From the NCBI RefSeq assembly GCF_042453785.1, contig NC_091661.1, positions 27,147,501-27,211,500 on the forward strand: 64,000 nt of DNA. Reading direction: 5' to 3'. A program made the translations under genes and the position numbers. The notes beneath the pieces were generated by a model. That model had not been told where the DNA came from and did no database searches. It saw only the letters and a list, made by a program, of their open reading frames with translations. Positions 10,678 to 24,667 of this stretch are shown one piece after another. Numbering within the stretch: the first letter of the stretch is position 1; every line of letters begins with the position of its first letter. The stretch is from Malus domestica (lineage: Eukaryota > Streptophyta > Magnoliopsida > Rosales > Rosaceae).

Positions 10678-12507
10678 TCACTGTGACGGGGTCTTTTCAA
10701 GCTTTTCAATTTCTTCACGGTGCTTTCTTTCGGCCTCCTGAAGTTCTTTTTCAGCATCCTCCTCTTCTTCAATCTGGTCAAGATTATCGAATTCCTTGGA
10801 TGCAGCCATTGCTTTCACAACCGGATCTCTAAGCTCAGAGATGAGTCCACCACCAACTTTGTACTCTTCTTCATCGCCAATCAGGTACAAACGTTGGTCA
10901 GGTCCTGATGCCATGGGAATGTCAACTGCCAGTAGCTTCATATCATACTGCATAAGAAGATGACACCCTTCAATGAGAAAAACTTGGTCATCCAAGTACG
11001 GATTTTCAACACCCCATCTACTAACTAACTAATGTAAAGCATCATTTGATTAGTCAAGTCCCAGAGCATGCACTCAATCTGCTCTGTTTGACAGGCACTC
11101 CATCTGTTGTTTAACGAGCAAACTTCTACCAGAGGAATCACAGCAGCAGATAGTACACAGACTGCAGTATAATTTTACCAAGATACATTCTTGCATGCAC
11201 CCAAGGAGATCAAGGAGGAAAATTGAAATAAAAACGAATGCTTAAAAAAAGGTCGTACCCAGTGCTTAAATAAAAACGAATGCTTATGAAGAGAAAAATT
11301 TAGGAGCATCCAGCATATCACAAATACAAACCTGGCCTTTTTTCTTCTTTACTTCAACACTAACCAGACCCTTCCTCTCAGAACCTCGCACAGGGAAAAT
11401 GAGGAAACACCGCTTGCTCCTAAAAGTTGGCTTGAACTTCTTCAATGTAACCCCACCTCCGGACATTACATAGGCTCTTAGATCTGATCCTGAGAGAGGA
11501 GCACCCATAACCTCGAGAATCCCAGCAGAAGTATTAAGCTTCCTCATGGCGATTCTATAAACTTTATCAGGATTGATTGTGAATCTCGAGCGGATATGAA
11601 GGCCCTAAGAGTAGTAAAAAAGAGCACATAACTCTCAAGTAGTAAACTATAACGAAAAGCAAGATTGTCCTCTAACAGGAAAACAAATACACCGAATAAG
11701 AAAATATCACGATTTCAGTTCATGCTATCCTATAGGTAAAGACTTGAACTTTTGATCATACATAGACTCCGAAAAACAGTAAAACTGAACCCATTGGAAA
11801 AGAATCTGAATAACTTCATTACAAATCCACCACTAGAGGTTGTAGACTATAGTTCTAAATCATTAACTTGGGTAGCAATTTGTGCATTCTTAGCTACTTA
11901 TAAATCATTAAATTGACTAGCAATTTGTGCATTCTCAGCTGAGCTACTTATATGTCATTACAAGATCAGCTAGGGATTCAGAGGAACTTACAGCGAATGC
12001 GACAATGGCGGTAGAAAGGGCGAGGAAGCCATACTTGGCCATGCCTTCAGAGAGTCCAATGAAGGTGCTAGCAATCCCAAACATGAGCCGCCACAGCAGA
12101 GCACACACCAACACTGCGCCGATTCCCAACAGCACCAGATTGTTCCTCTTCCAGAACGCCTCAATCTGCAACCCAATGGCCCCCTGATACCGCGAGAAAG
12201 CCGATGACACCGCGGAAAGCGGCTTATCGAACACCTTCTTTGCATCGATTTTGCTGAAATTCGACGGCTTGACGGAGAAGAACCTCATGCCCAGGCCGTA
12301 ACCGAGTCCCGGCCCGGAGTAGCTTCCGCCACCGCCGCCGGGGACTGGTTTTGGGTGAGAGGGGAATTGGGGAGGAGGCCCATTGGTGGAGTGGTAGCTC
12401 CTCCTGGCGGTGGAGAACGGAGGAGGAGACGGAGACGAGGGTTTTGAGATTTGATTGCGGTGGAATCTAAGCAGGCCTTGGATGATCCCAGACGAGGGTT
12501 TTGACAT
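10678..12507 (-). CDS. Mitochondrial inner-membrane Coa1/Tim21-like protein
   Basis: Three exons, 12507-11992, 11604-11332 and 10947-10678, all joined in phase 0 with GT-AG introns, give 352 residues. The N-terminus (MSKPSSGIIQGLLRFHRNQ) is basic, Ser/Pro-rich and lacks acids, as in a mitochondrial presequence. A Gly-rich linker follows. Two hydrophobic segments lie near residues 130-155 and 158-172. The soluble part (DKVYRIAMRKLNTSAGILEVMGAPL through KGLVSVEVKKKKGQ) has the helix-then-beta pattern of the Coa1 / Tim21 fold: repeating residues, a G-P/A-L turn, and a V-x-V-E-V strand before the aligned YDMKLLAVDI. The C-terminus is acidic and coiled-coil-like. The likely role is cytochrome oxidase assembly or presequence translocase function in the inner membrane. 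The family call is by resemblance only; the exon structure is firm. Confidence 0.8.
11226..11286 (-). mobile_element. Severely 5'-truncated SINE tail with target duplication
   Basis: In intron 2 of the Coa1-like gene, 11245-11267 reads (minus strand) GCACTGGGTACGACC followed by T residues. This is the 3' end of the Au-type SINE seen whole at about 48936-49111. It is bounded by a perfect 19 bp direct repeat (AAATAAAAACGAATGCTTA) at 11226-11244 and 11268-11286. The picture fits LINE-driven insertion with extreme 5' truncation. Confidence 0.75.
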
Positions 12508-13489
12508 TTGAATTTTGGGCGTGCGTGTAATTTGGGGATTCGATTAGGGATTTGGATTCAGCTTCACCAAAATGCAAAGACTTCAGTCGGATTTCGATTT
12601 ACCAAATTCAACGGCTTTTTTCACCTGCCCGCATTTCCCACCATTAAAAATTGGTAATTTCCTTTTGCTCTCTTCAGTGAAGACTCGTTAGCGCGCGGTC
12701 ATTTTTGGGAAGCCGCCATGGATTCTGGTAATTAAAAGTTGTTTCCAAAGGAAATAAAAAAAAACCCTGCAAATGGACCTTAAGCTCAATTGGGAGTTTG
12801 GTCAAGGGGACATGGCTACAATTCTCACCCCGTTTATTTTGAATTCAGATCCCCTCCGAATCTTGTCTAAACCGAGAGACTGCGTAATCCGAAGTTGGAG
12901 AAAAATTTCGACTTTTAATTTTTATGAGGTGGATCAGTGAGATGGACTAGTGATGATTGTAAAATTTGAAATGAGTAGTCTGACTTACTCAGTTTCTTAA
13001 CTCATAACTATAAGATCCAAACAGGATTTCGATTCGTTTATTTTTACGTTTTATTGAATACATCATGATACTGTAATTTTTCTAACTATTTTGAGCTAGA
13101 TAATTGTACTATTGTCAATTTCCATACAACATACGTGCTCGTCAACTATGAATCAAATAAAGTGTATACGTGACTTCAGTACTTGCTAATTATATACAAA
13201 TAAATCTACGCTCTCAATCGAATCGGGATCAAATTATGTTTCTTCCTTTTAAAAAATGAGGCATAAGTAACTACAATTGTTTAGGAGAATCAATGCACGA
13301 GGAGATGAATCTTGGATCCCAAGCCATGATAAATTGCACACTATTCTGTACCAAAAAAATCAGGCCCTTGATACAAGGTTAACTCGAGCAACCGTGTTGC
13401 TAGTCCGACGGCGGTCGGGAGTCGAAATCGTTCACAGAATAGTAGACCGACAGTGGTCAGGATGCAACGAGTGGCAAAATAACTCCAAA
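12508..13489. other. Intergenic, upstream of the Coa1-like gene
   Basis: The first ~150 bp upstream of 12507 should hold the minus-strand promoter. No gene, RNA or clear repeat is recognised in the rest. Confidence 0.4.
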
Positions 13490-13847
13490 TAGACCTGTAA
13501 ATGGGTTGGGTTTATCAGGTTTGAATTGGGTTCAATCCGACCCGTTAAGTTAACAGGTCATCTGAACCTAACATGTTAAGCTAACGGTCATCCGAACCCG
13601 ACCCGTTAAACTAACGGGTCACCCATTAACACCCGTTAACAATTATTATTATTATCTTTTTGCATAAAGTTTGTTTTTTGTTGTCAAGACTTTATTGAAA
13701 TTACTAAAACATTATCAACTAACAGGTGCTAACGGGTTGAACCAAAGTGACCCGTTATTTAACGGGTTCATCCGTTAACAACCCGACCCGTTAAACATCC
13801 ACCCAAATACTAATATTAACGGGTCGGGTCCAAAATGTCAAGTCTAC
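13490..13847. mobile_element. hAT-like MITE rich in AACGGGT motifs
   Basis: About 357 bp with ends TAGACCTGTAAATGG and the complement of TGTCAAGTCTA. It is flanked by CTCCAAA on both sides (13483-13489 and 13848-13854). The 8 bp version, ACTCCAAA against CCTCCAAA, differs at one base. Subterminal motifs AACGGGTC / GACCCGTTA recur on both strands more than ten times, as hAT elements often show for transposase binding. No coding capacity. Confidence 0.75.
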
Positions 13848-14041
13848 CTCCAAAGAATGCTCAACAAAATGATAAACCAACATTTAGTGAAATGATACTG
13901 CGTGTTTAGATAAGTCTAACCAGCGTTCACAAATCGCAAATACCATATACCATATTCGTTTGATTCGAACCAGACGAACCCCAAAAGAAATACTCAGCAT
14001 GAGTTCTACATAGATGCTATGATAAAAGCAATATCATACTT

Positions 14042-17921
<3,880 letters not shown>

Positions 17922-17995
17922 GGCGAGCTCTTCGATTCTCCTCCTCCTGTTTACGCTTCCGGGAAGAGCACGCCTCACAAACCTTATCACAGGCT

Positions 17996-18073
17996 TTTTA
18001 TACTCGGTAACCCCGCGAAAACCCTACTCCGGCCTAAGTGGTTTCATCATAAAGGCCCAACTAAAGAGGCCCA
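17996..18073 (-). promoter_or_regulatory. RPL10 promoter: TATA box, telo-box, two site II elements
   Basis: Reading the minus strand: two TGGGCC site II elements (plus-strand GGCCCA at 18054-18059 and 18068-18073), a telo-box AAACCCTA on the plus strand at 18019-18026, and a TATA box TATAAAA (17996-18002). The TATA box is about 75 bp upstream of the ATG at 17921. This set is the known signature of growth-linked ribosomal protein genes in plants, bound by TCP and PURα-type factors. Transcription start near 17970 is inferred. Confidence 0.75.
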
Positions 18074-18089
18074 AAATACTTTTCGATTC

Positions 18090-18660
18090 GGGTTGACCCG
18101 GTTCTGAACTGCTGTGCGTCCGATTGCCTGCTTGCTGCCTGCTTATGCATTTCATCTCTTCCGCTGCCTGGTTGGTCGATCCGGTCATTTCCTACATGAT
18201 TGGTGAACGCGTTACTAAAATAAAGGGATTTCGGATCAATGTGTTAATGAGTTTATCGTTATCATTTATTAGGTAATCCGTTAACACGTCAAATCATTAT
18301 TTTGTCACCAATAACAACTCAACAAGATGTTATTTGCTCGATTAGACAATAAACATGATAATTTCTTGTATAACTTGTTAACTAGACATGAAATGAAATG
18401 ACACTTTAATAATCGTGTCGTTATTGGGTTACTTGTTAAGAACCAGTTAAGATAACGAATTTAACACAACATAATCAATTAAGATAACGAATATGACACA
18501 AAATCAATATAAACACGATAAACACGACCTATTTGCCAGGTAGTAGCCTAGTAGGTAATAGCTTACACACAACTCGCCAAGTGGCTTGCATAGCTTAGCG
18601 ATACGTGTAAAGCTAATACCGACGTGGCCCTCTTTGCTGCCTGTTTGTGTATTTTATTTC
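18090..18660. other. Intergenic between RPL10 and glyoxalase II
   Basis: Part of the ~990 bp divergent spacer. At 18230-18540 it has repeated AACACGA / GATAACGAA motifs on both strands, suggestive of an old MITE without clear ends. No gene is supported. Confidence 0.4.
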
Positions 18661-18823
18661 GGTTCCGGATCTCTTTCTATCAAATTCACCTAATTCGAAA
18701 TCTGAATCGTTAAAATTTGATCTAATGCTTACAAACCTCCAAACAGATATCCCTTTAAAGTTATAATAAAGGTAATATGTATCTATCGGCCCGATCCGAA
18801 CAGGTGGATTTGGTGGAAAGGGA
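18661..18823. mobile_element. Fold-back MITE, GGATCC-type family, copy 3
   Basis: Ends GGTTCCGGATCTCTTTCTATCA (shown in part) and GGATTTGGTGGAAAGGG are inverted. A near-perfect 9 bp duplication flanks it: TTTTATTTC at 18652-18660 and TTTCATTTC at 18824-18832. It is related to 9337-9520 and lies about 90 bp upstream of the glyoxalase II start codon. Confidence 0.65.
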
Positions 18824-18910
18824 TTTCATTTCTTCAGCTTCTAGCTCCTACCAACTGAACTGTTAACCAAAACTCGGAGGATTCCAGAAAAAAACTCCAA
18901 GAAACGGAAG

Positions 18911-21190
18911 ATGAAAATCCATCACGTAGCTTGCTTGGAGGACAACTACTCGTACCTGTAAGCCCAAATCCCCACTTTTCATCTCAATTTCTGGTTATCC
19001 TGATTAGGGTTTTATTAATGCTTAATTATTGATCATTTCTAAATTCATTTGTTATTGATGATTAGAATTGTTGACGAGAGTACAAAAGAAGCGGCGGTTG
19101 TGGATCCAGTTGAGCCTGAGAAGGTTCTGAAAGCAGCCCAAGAACACGGCGTCGATGTCAAGCTCGTCCTCACCACTCACCACCACTGGTATGTTTAGAC
19201 TTCCTCATCCAATTTACCATTCAATCCCTCATATTCATACTGATATATATATATTTGTTTTGGATATTTTTATGGGGATATATATCTTAGTTGGGTAGAT
19301 GATTGAATATTTATGCTCACCACCCTAATACAGGTGGTTGGATATTTGGAAAAAAAAAATTAAACCACTTGTATTATGACACTTGTTGTATTGGGGGCGT
19401 GTTCCCGGCACACTGAAAAGTTCTCATGATGGTGAAGCTCAACACCCTATTTATCTGGGAGATGAGTTTAATTTTTAAGATATGTGCAATAGATAGACAC
19501 AAATCTCAAAATTTAAATTCATCCAACGGTGATAAATATGGTGGTGAGCATTATCACAACTTGAGGGTGGTGAGCAAAAATGCACCGGCCACACATGGTG
19601 TGGTTTAATTGTGTTTGCTGTTGTGCTGATACTGAATATATGTGATAGGGATCACTCTGGTGGGAATGAAAAGATAAAGCAGTTGGTGCCAGGGATTAAG
19701 GTGTATGGCGGTTCTATTGATAATGTGAAGGGCTGCACCGATAAGGTAGAAAATGGTGATAAGATTTCGCTCGGGGCTGATGTTCACATATTGTGTCTTC
19801 ACACACCTTGGTATACGCCTTCCTACAGATTTTTCATTCGTCAGTATCTAGTTTTCTTAAATCTTCTATGTGATGGACAATATGTTAGTCTCTTTGCACT
19901 AATTCCTTGCCTATTTTTGGACTGCGTGCTTTGTAAATAGCAACAGCGTATCATTGCCTTTCGGTTACATGAATGTTTTCAAGCTCTGCATTTGTTTGGG
20001 ATCGAAGCATGGGTGCATATAGTTGTGATAGAGAATAGGAATCAAAGCCTGGCAATCTAAAAATATATATTTGAGTCGTAGAACCGGCTGATCAATTGAT
20101 TTGTTGCTTCCATGCTATCTTAGCAAATTGTAATTCTACGTTGCCCTTTAAGCTTGATGGTTTATTTAGTGGATTATTTAACCTTTTCAATGTATGTACC
20201 ATAACCTTTTCGATGTTTATAATTTCGGTCTTGCTTTCACCAGCCACACTAAAGGTCACATAAGTTATTATGTGACTAGCAAAGAGGGAGAGGACCCAGC
20301 TGTTTTTACTGGAGACACACTGGTAAGTTTGCATACTTGAGTTCCTTAGTCTAAGTTTTTATCTGAATGCATTGTGCAAAATATATGAGTTATTGCCTTG
20401 CATAATGAAGTCGATATCTCGTCTGTCATGGATTTCCAAATAGTTTGAATTGAAGGGCTAAATTTCATGAATGGTGTCAGTTTAGGGGGCTATATTTTAT
20501 CTTTAGCCCTTGCCCTTACCATTAGACATGCTCTTACTGTCCTGTGTGTAGTTCATTGCTGGTTGCGGGAAATTTTTCGAAGGAACCGCAGAGCAGATGC
20601 ATCAATCGCTATGCGTAACTTTGGCTTCATTGCCAAAGCCAACTCAAGTTTACTGTGGCCACGAGGTAAAAGAAGATTCTGGTTATAGTGACATAGTCAA
20701 AACTATTAAAAGTTGTATTCAGAGCAGAAACGTAATGATAAGTTTTGTATTGGTCCAGTACACTGTGAAGAACTTGCAATTTGCTCAAACGGTTGAACCG
20801 GACAATGCGAAGATAAAGCAGAAGCTATCATGGGCACAGCAGCAGCGTGAAGCAGGCCTTCCCACAGTTCCTTCAACCATAGAGGAAGAGATGGAGACAA
20901 ACCCTTTTATCCGTGCCGATCTACCAGAGCTTCAGGTTTGCTTATTCTCCTACCATTTCATGGTTCCCAATTGGAATAAAATAACGATGAAATCTTATGG
21001 AAACTGATGTCACAGTTTGCAACTGAACCCAAAGTGTTGTCCAACAGCACGCATTCTATCGCCAAGTTGTGCCATACACTGCATCCTTATGAAGAAATAT
21101 TTACTTGTTTTACAGGAAAGGGTCGGTTGCAAAACCGCCGTCGAAGCTCTTCGGGAGATAAGGCAGCGGAAGGACAATTGGAGGGGCTAA
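18911..21190 (+). CDS. GLY2: Cytosolic glyoxalase II (hydroxyacylglutathione hydrolase)
   Basis: Seven exons, 18911-18957, 19066-19188, 19649-19810, 20244-20322, 20552-20665, 20759-20935 and 21116-21190, give 258 residues. This is the length I know for Arabidopsis GLX2-2. It hydrolyses S-lactoylglutathione to D-lactate and glutathione, the second step of methylglyoxal detoxification. The metallo-beta-lactamase metal motif is THHHWDHSGG, split by intron 2. Further ligands are in HTPCHTKGH, FTGDTLFIAGCG and VYCGHEYT. No transit peptide precedes [16 protein letters not shown], so the product should be cytosolic. All splice sites are GT-AG and every phase closes. Intron 2 carries a small inverted-repeat element (19309-19582). 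The gene is divergent from RPL10. Confidence 0.96.
19309..19582. mobile_element. Small inverted-repeat element in glyoxalase II intron 2
   Basis: Ends ATTTATGCTCACCACCCTAA (19308-19327) and the complement of TTGAGGGTGGTGAGCAAAAA (19561-19580) are inverted repeats about 20 bp long around a ~235 bp AT-rich core. No coding content. Target duplication is uncertain. Confidence 0.55.
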
Positions 21191-22231
21191 TCGATGCTCC
21201 GTTCATGTCATCTTTCTTTCGGTTTTTCGTTTCAACAGAAATCGGACCTTATATATGTAAAGACAATATCTTTTGTTATTGTAACTTGTTGGTTGGACCA
21301 TGAATGTCTGTAAAACATATGCCGACCGTCGACACCTAAAACTGTTGCTTTTGATGTATTATTATTGGCTTTATTATTTGTTGATTTCGGCCAACCTACC
21401 CCATGAGAGTGGGCAGGTAAGTTGATTATTGTTTGATTTCTGGTCTCTTTTTTTATTAAAATATAACTTGATGGCGTCATTTAATATTACGGTCTGTTTG
21501 ATTTTCCTTAAAGACGAGTTTAAATTAATATTATTTGTTTGAAAAAAAAATAGAAAATATAGCCTGGTGGGGCCTTTTCTTCTCCTACAAGTAATCTCGT
21601 AATTCTAATCCAAATTATGAATTTTCTTTTATATAAAATGACCCTCATTAAAGAAATTAAATAAAAGCATATGGCACCTGGGAAGTGCAATTGAAAAAAG
21701 AGAAATAATTAGTGGAGTCGTTGGTCGATTGCATTGTCCAAACTCTGGATAGGGATTGAATCGGTTTCACCCTAAAATTGAGAACATGTCAACTACGATA
21801 GAATCGTTTGGTTTAGTTTTAACAAATAATTGAAGAAATCGAACCAAACTGAAGAAATTCCGGACAGTTAAATCGTTTTCACCCTAAAATTGAGAATGTA
21901 TCAATTACAATAGAATCGTTCGATTTAGTTTTAAAAAAGAATTGAAAAAATTGAACCAAACTGAAGATATGTTGGATAGTTAGATTTAGGCAGTGTTTGC
22001 CTTCAACTTAATAATTTTTTTTCTTTTGCATTTTTCAACTATTTTTAGTAGTGTGTTACAATTTTCATTTGTTTAGCAAATCATCCTACAAGTTAACAAG
22101 TGAGCAAACTTCAAACTTCAACATTTAACAATTTCTTGCACTTCAAAATTGTTATCTAATAACAAACCAATGAATATACTGCACGTGCAAACCATAATAA
22201 TTTAAAGATTAATACGTAACTGAATAATTTA
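21191..22231. other. Glyoxalase II 3' region and intergenic DNA
   Basis: About 300 bp of likely 3' untranslated sequence is followed by AT-rich DNA. A two-unit tandem duplication at 21759-21982 is annotated separately. No gene is supported. Confidence 0.45.
21759..21982. repeat. Tandem duplication, two ~112 bp units
   Basis: Units 21759-21870 and 21871-21982 both run from AATCG..TTTCACCCTAAAATTGAGAA to a GAA..TTGGATAGTTA / CGGACAGTTA end. They share roughly 85 percent of bases. The repeated ACCAAACTGAAGA and ATAGAATCGTT motifs are easy landmarks. Confidence 0.8.
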
Positions 22232-22466
22232 GTGCTCGTTTGGATGTACTTTTAAAATGTCTGAAAACGCTTTTGGTTAAATTGATTTTGAGTACCAAAA
22301 GCACTTTAAGTGCTTTTTGAAAGAAGCATCAGATGTGTGCTTATTGCAGGAAGCACTTAAAAGTGTTTTTTCAAAATCCACTTGGATTTTTACTAAGGAT
22401 TTGTATCAAAAACATTTTTACCAGAAGCACTTTCAGTCATTTTAGAAGCACATCCAAACAAGTCCT
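22232..22466. mobile_element. MITE with 28 bp terminal inverted repeats
   Basis: A 235 bp element with ends GTGCTCGTTTGGATGTACTT and the complement of AAGCACATCCAAACAAGTCC. It is flanked by TAATTTA at 22225-22231 and 22467-22473. Subterminal AAAGCACTT motifs recur. A 7-8 bp duplication and the terminal pattern fit hAT-type MITEs. Confidence 0.8.
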
Positions 22467-22522
22467 TAATTTAATTGAGGCTAATTGATTTGATTCGATT
22501 CTCTTGCCATTTTAATCAAAAT

Positions 22523-22672
22523 GAAAACTAATGAAAATGGCTTGAAAATTTTGAGTTTTAACGATAAGGACAAAATAAAGGGTAAAGTAAATAGTAACAA
22601 GATTGACTTTTTAGTATAAAAATATGATTTTTTACTAAAATAAACAGTACTGAAAACTTTTTGTTAAAGTTT
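22523..22672 (+). repeat. Dispersed repeat, same family as 1262-1400
   Basis: Shares GAGTTTTAACGATAAGG, AGTAACAAGATTGACTTTTTAG and the GTTAAAGTTTC end pattern with 1262-1400. It directly precedes the ATATCG-rich element. Confidence 0.6.
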
Positions 22673-22688
22673 CTTTTATCAAAACCAA

Positions 22689-24141
22689 GGTATTAAATAT
22701 CGGTAATATCGGAAATATCGGTATTTCGAAAACACGGAAATATCGATGGAAATATCGGTAAAATATCGATATTGATAAAAATTACATGGAAACCACGGAA
22801 ATTGTAAGAAAAACTTGGAAATTTTTATTGAAACTTTGTAGGATGTTTATTTAGTCAATTATCTATTAGTTTATCACAAAAAATTGGAAGAAAATGCATT
22901 GCATGATGGATTTAACTGATTTAAGTTGATTATATAGCGAGCTGGCAAACATTGTGAGTGTAGAAAACATGTAGTAATTAATGAAAGAAATTTAAACACA
23001 CCATAATCATTTATATATAATGCAAATTTTCAAAGTATAATTCGTGAATTAATGTCTAATTGATGATAAATAGAAAAGACTCTAATATGGAATTAACCTT
23101 CACCTTGTCCATTTGTTCTAACGCTTAAAATAAACTATGGATATTAACTTAAAAACGAAAATTTTTAACTTGACACAAAAATTAAAAACCTAAAATTTCT
23201 TATTTCCCACCCTCAAACTTAAATCACACATTGTCCTCAAGGTGTGAAAAATAAATAAATAAAAAATAAATAAACTGTAAATAAAAAGAACCTAAACTCA
23301 AATAAATATACTAAACTAAATAAAAACAGGAAAAGAACACAAAAAAAAAAACTAAAGAGAACTGAACTAACAGAAAAACAAAAGAAAAAAAAATTAGATA
23401 TGAATTCACATGGGATGCTCTGCATCCCTCTGTCTCGAGACCAGAGCCGAGCCAACGGCTCTTTGCATCAACCCCGAGCCCAAAACAGCCCTTGATGTCC
23501 TTTCCATTTTTTTATTGTTTTGTAGAAACCAAAACAGCCTTTTAGAAAAAGGAGAAAGGCTCTCTCTCTTAGACCCCTCACTCTCTCTCAGTTTAGTTCT
23601 CAACTCTATCTCGTTCTCTCACTCCCGTTCTCTCACTCCATTTCCCCGATCGCACCCACACCCAGGCACACCCAAATTTGTCCACCCCGATGCCAGCGCA
23701 GCATCTCCACCACCCTCATGAACCTTCCCTCCCTCTCCTCCGTCTCTGGGAAGCATGGCGACGCGCAGAGGAACGCCGATGACCCCAAGGACACCCAGAT
23801 CCGGCGAGGCCGTGAGTGTCGAGCCACTTTCCGAACACCTCCGATCGTTTCACGGCAAACGGAAGTTATAAAAACGTTCATCTCGTCTTCTATTTCATTT
23901 TCATACCTAGATCGGAGTCTAGGGTCCTGTTTTACAGTCGGCTGGAGCTTCTACAGCTCCGGCGTTCTTCTCCGAGAAGCCTGTTTCGATATTATCGTTA
24001 ATTTCGATAATATCGCGATATTATCGATAATATCGCGATATTATCTCGAAAACCATTTGGATAGTCCAAAAAAAATTGGTACCCCTGAAAACCGATAATA
24101 TCGGCGATATATCGCCAATATTATCGGCATTTCGGACCATG
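22689..24141. mobile_element. 1.45 kb element with ATATCG-rich ends, 11 bp target duplication
   Basis: Flanked by a perfect 11 bp direct repeat, ATCAAAACCAA, at 22678-22688 and 24142-24152. Both ends are packed with ATATCGG / CCGATAT motifs (22689-22790 and 23990-24130). About 17 of the first 24 bases are inverted repeats of the last bases. The interior is split: 22800-23400 is AT-rich, while 23430-23960 is GC-richer with CTCTCTC tracts and short open stretches that look like a captured gene leader. No transposase. A Mutator-like non-autonomous element is my inference from the duplication length. Confidence 0.65.
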
Positions 24142-24152
24142 ATCAAAACCAA

Positions 24153-24667
24153 ATCAAATCAGCCAACCTGATAGACTGGTCAATCCGTTTGAACTGACCG
24201 GTTCGGCAAGTTCGACCGGATTGGTACCACGCCAAGGGTGGGGCAAAGTCAACACGTTACTGCTAACAGCCAAAACATTGGCCAATGCAATGACGATGAA
24301 TAAATAAAGGAATAAATAAATAAAGGAATAAATAAAATAAAATAAAAAAACGAAAAGCAAGACAGAAAAAAGAGGGGAGGGGAGGGACCAGTGAGGAAGC
24401 CGACGACGCGTAGCTTGCCGTTCATCTTACTCGAGCAAGAAAACTAAAGCTTTGATCCCCAAATTTTGGTTCAAGCTTTGGAATTTCCAGTCGCAGCTCT
24501 CCAAGTAAATAGGGCGGGCCCGTTTTATTCAGTCTGGTCTGTCGTTTTTTGACTGTTTCTTCTTCAACGGTCGGTCGTCTCTGAATCCGTACGTTTCGTC
24601 GGTACAAAACCGAAAGGTTGGTTCTTCTGAAACCCCAAAGGAAGAAAATTTAGGGTTTTCGGTTTTC
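24153..24667. other. Promoter and leader of the RING ligase gene
   Basis: Contains a low-complexity AAATAAAGG array at 24298-24350 and then a GC-richer leader from about 24370. The leader has no clear TATA box but has pyrimidine-rich stretches. Transcription probably starts in 24370-24550. Nothing else is seen. Confidence 0.4.

Noticed and set aside
23410-24098. Plus-strand open frames of 100-126 codons in the ATATCG element
   Set aside because: Low-complexity CTCTCT-derived peptides with no recognisable domain, and no continuity with splice sites.
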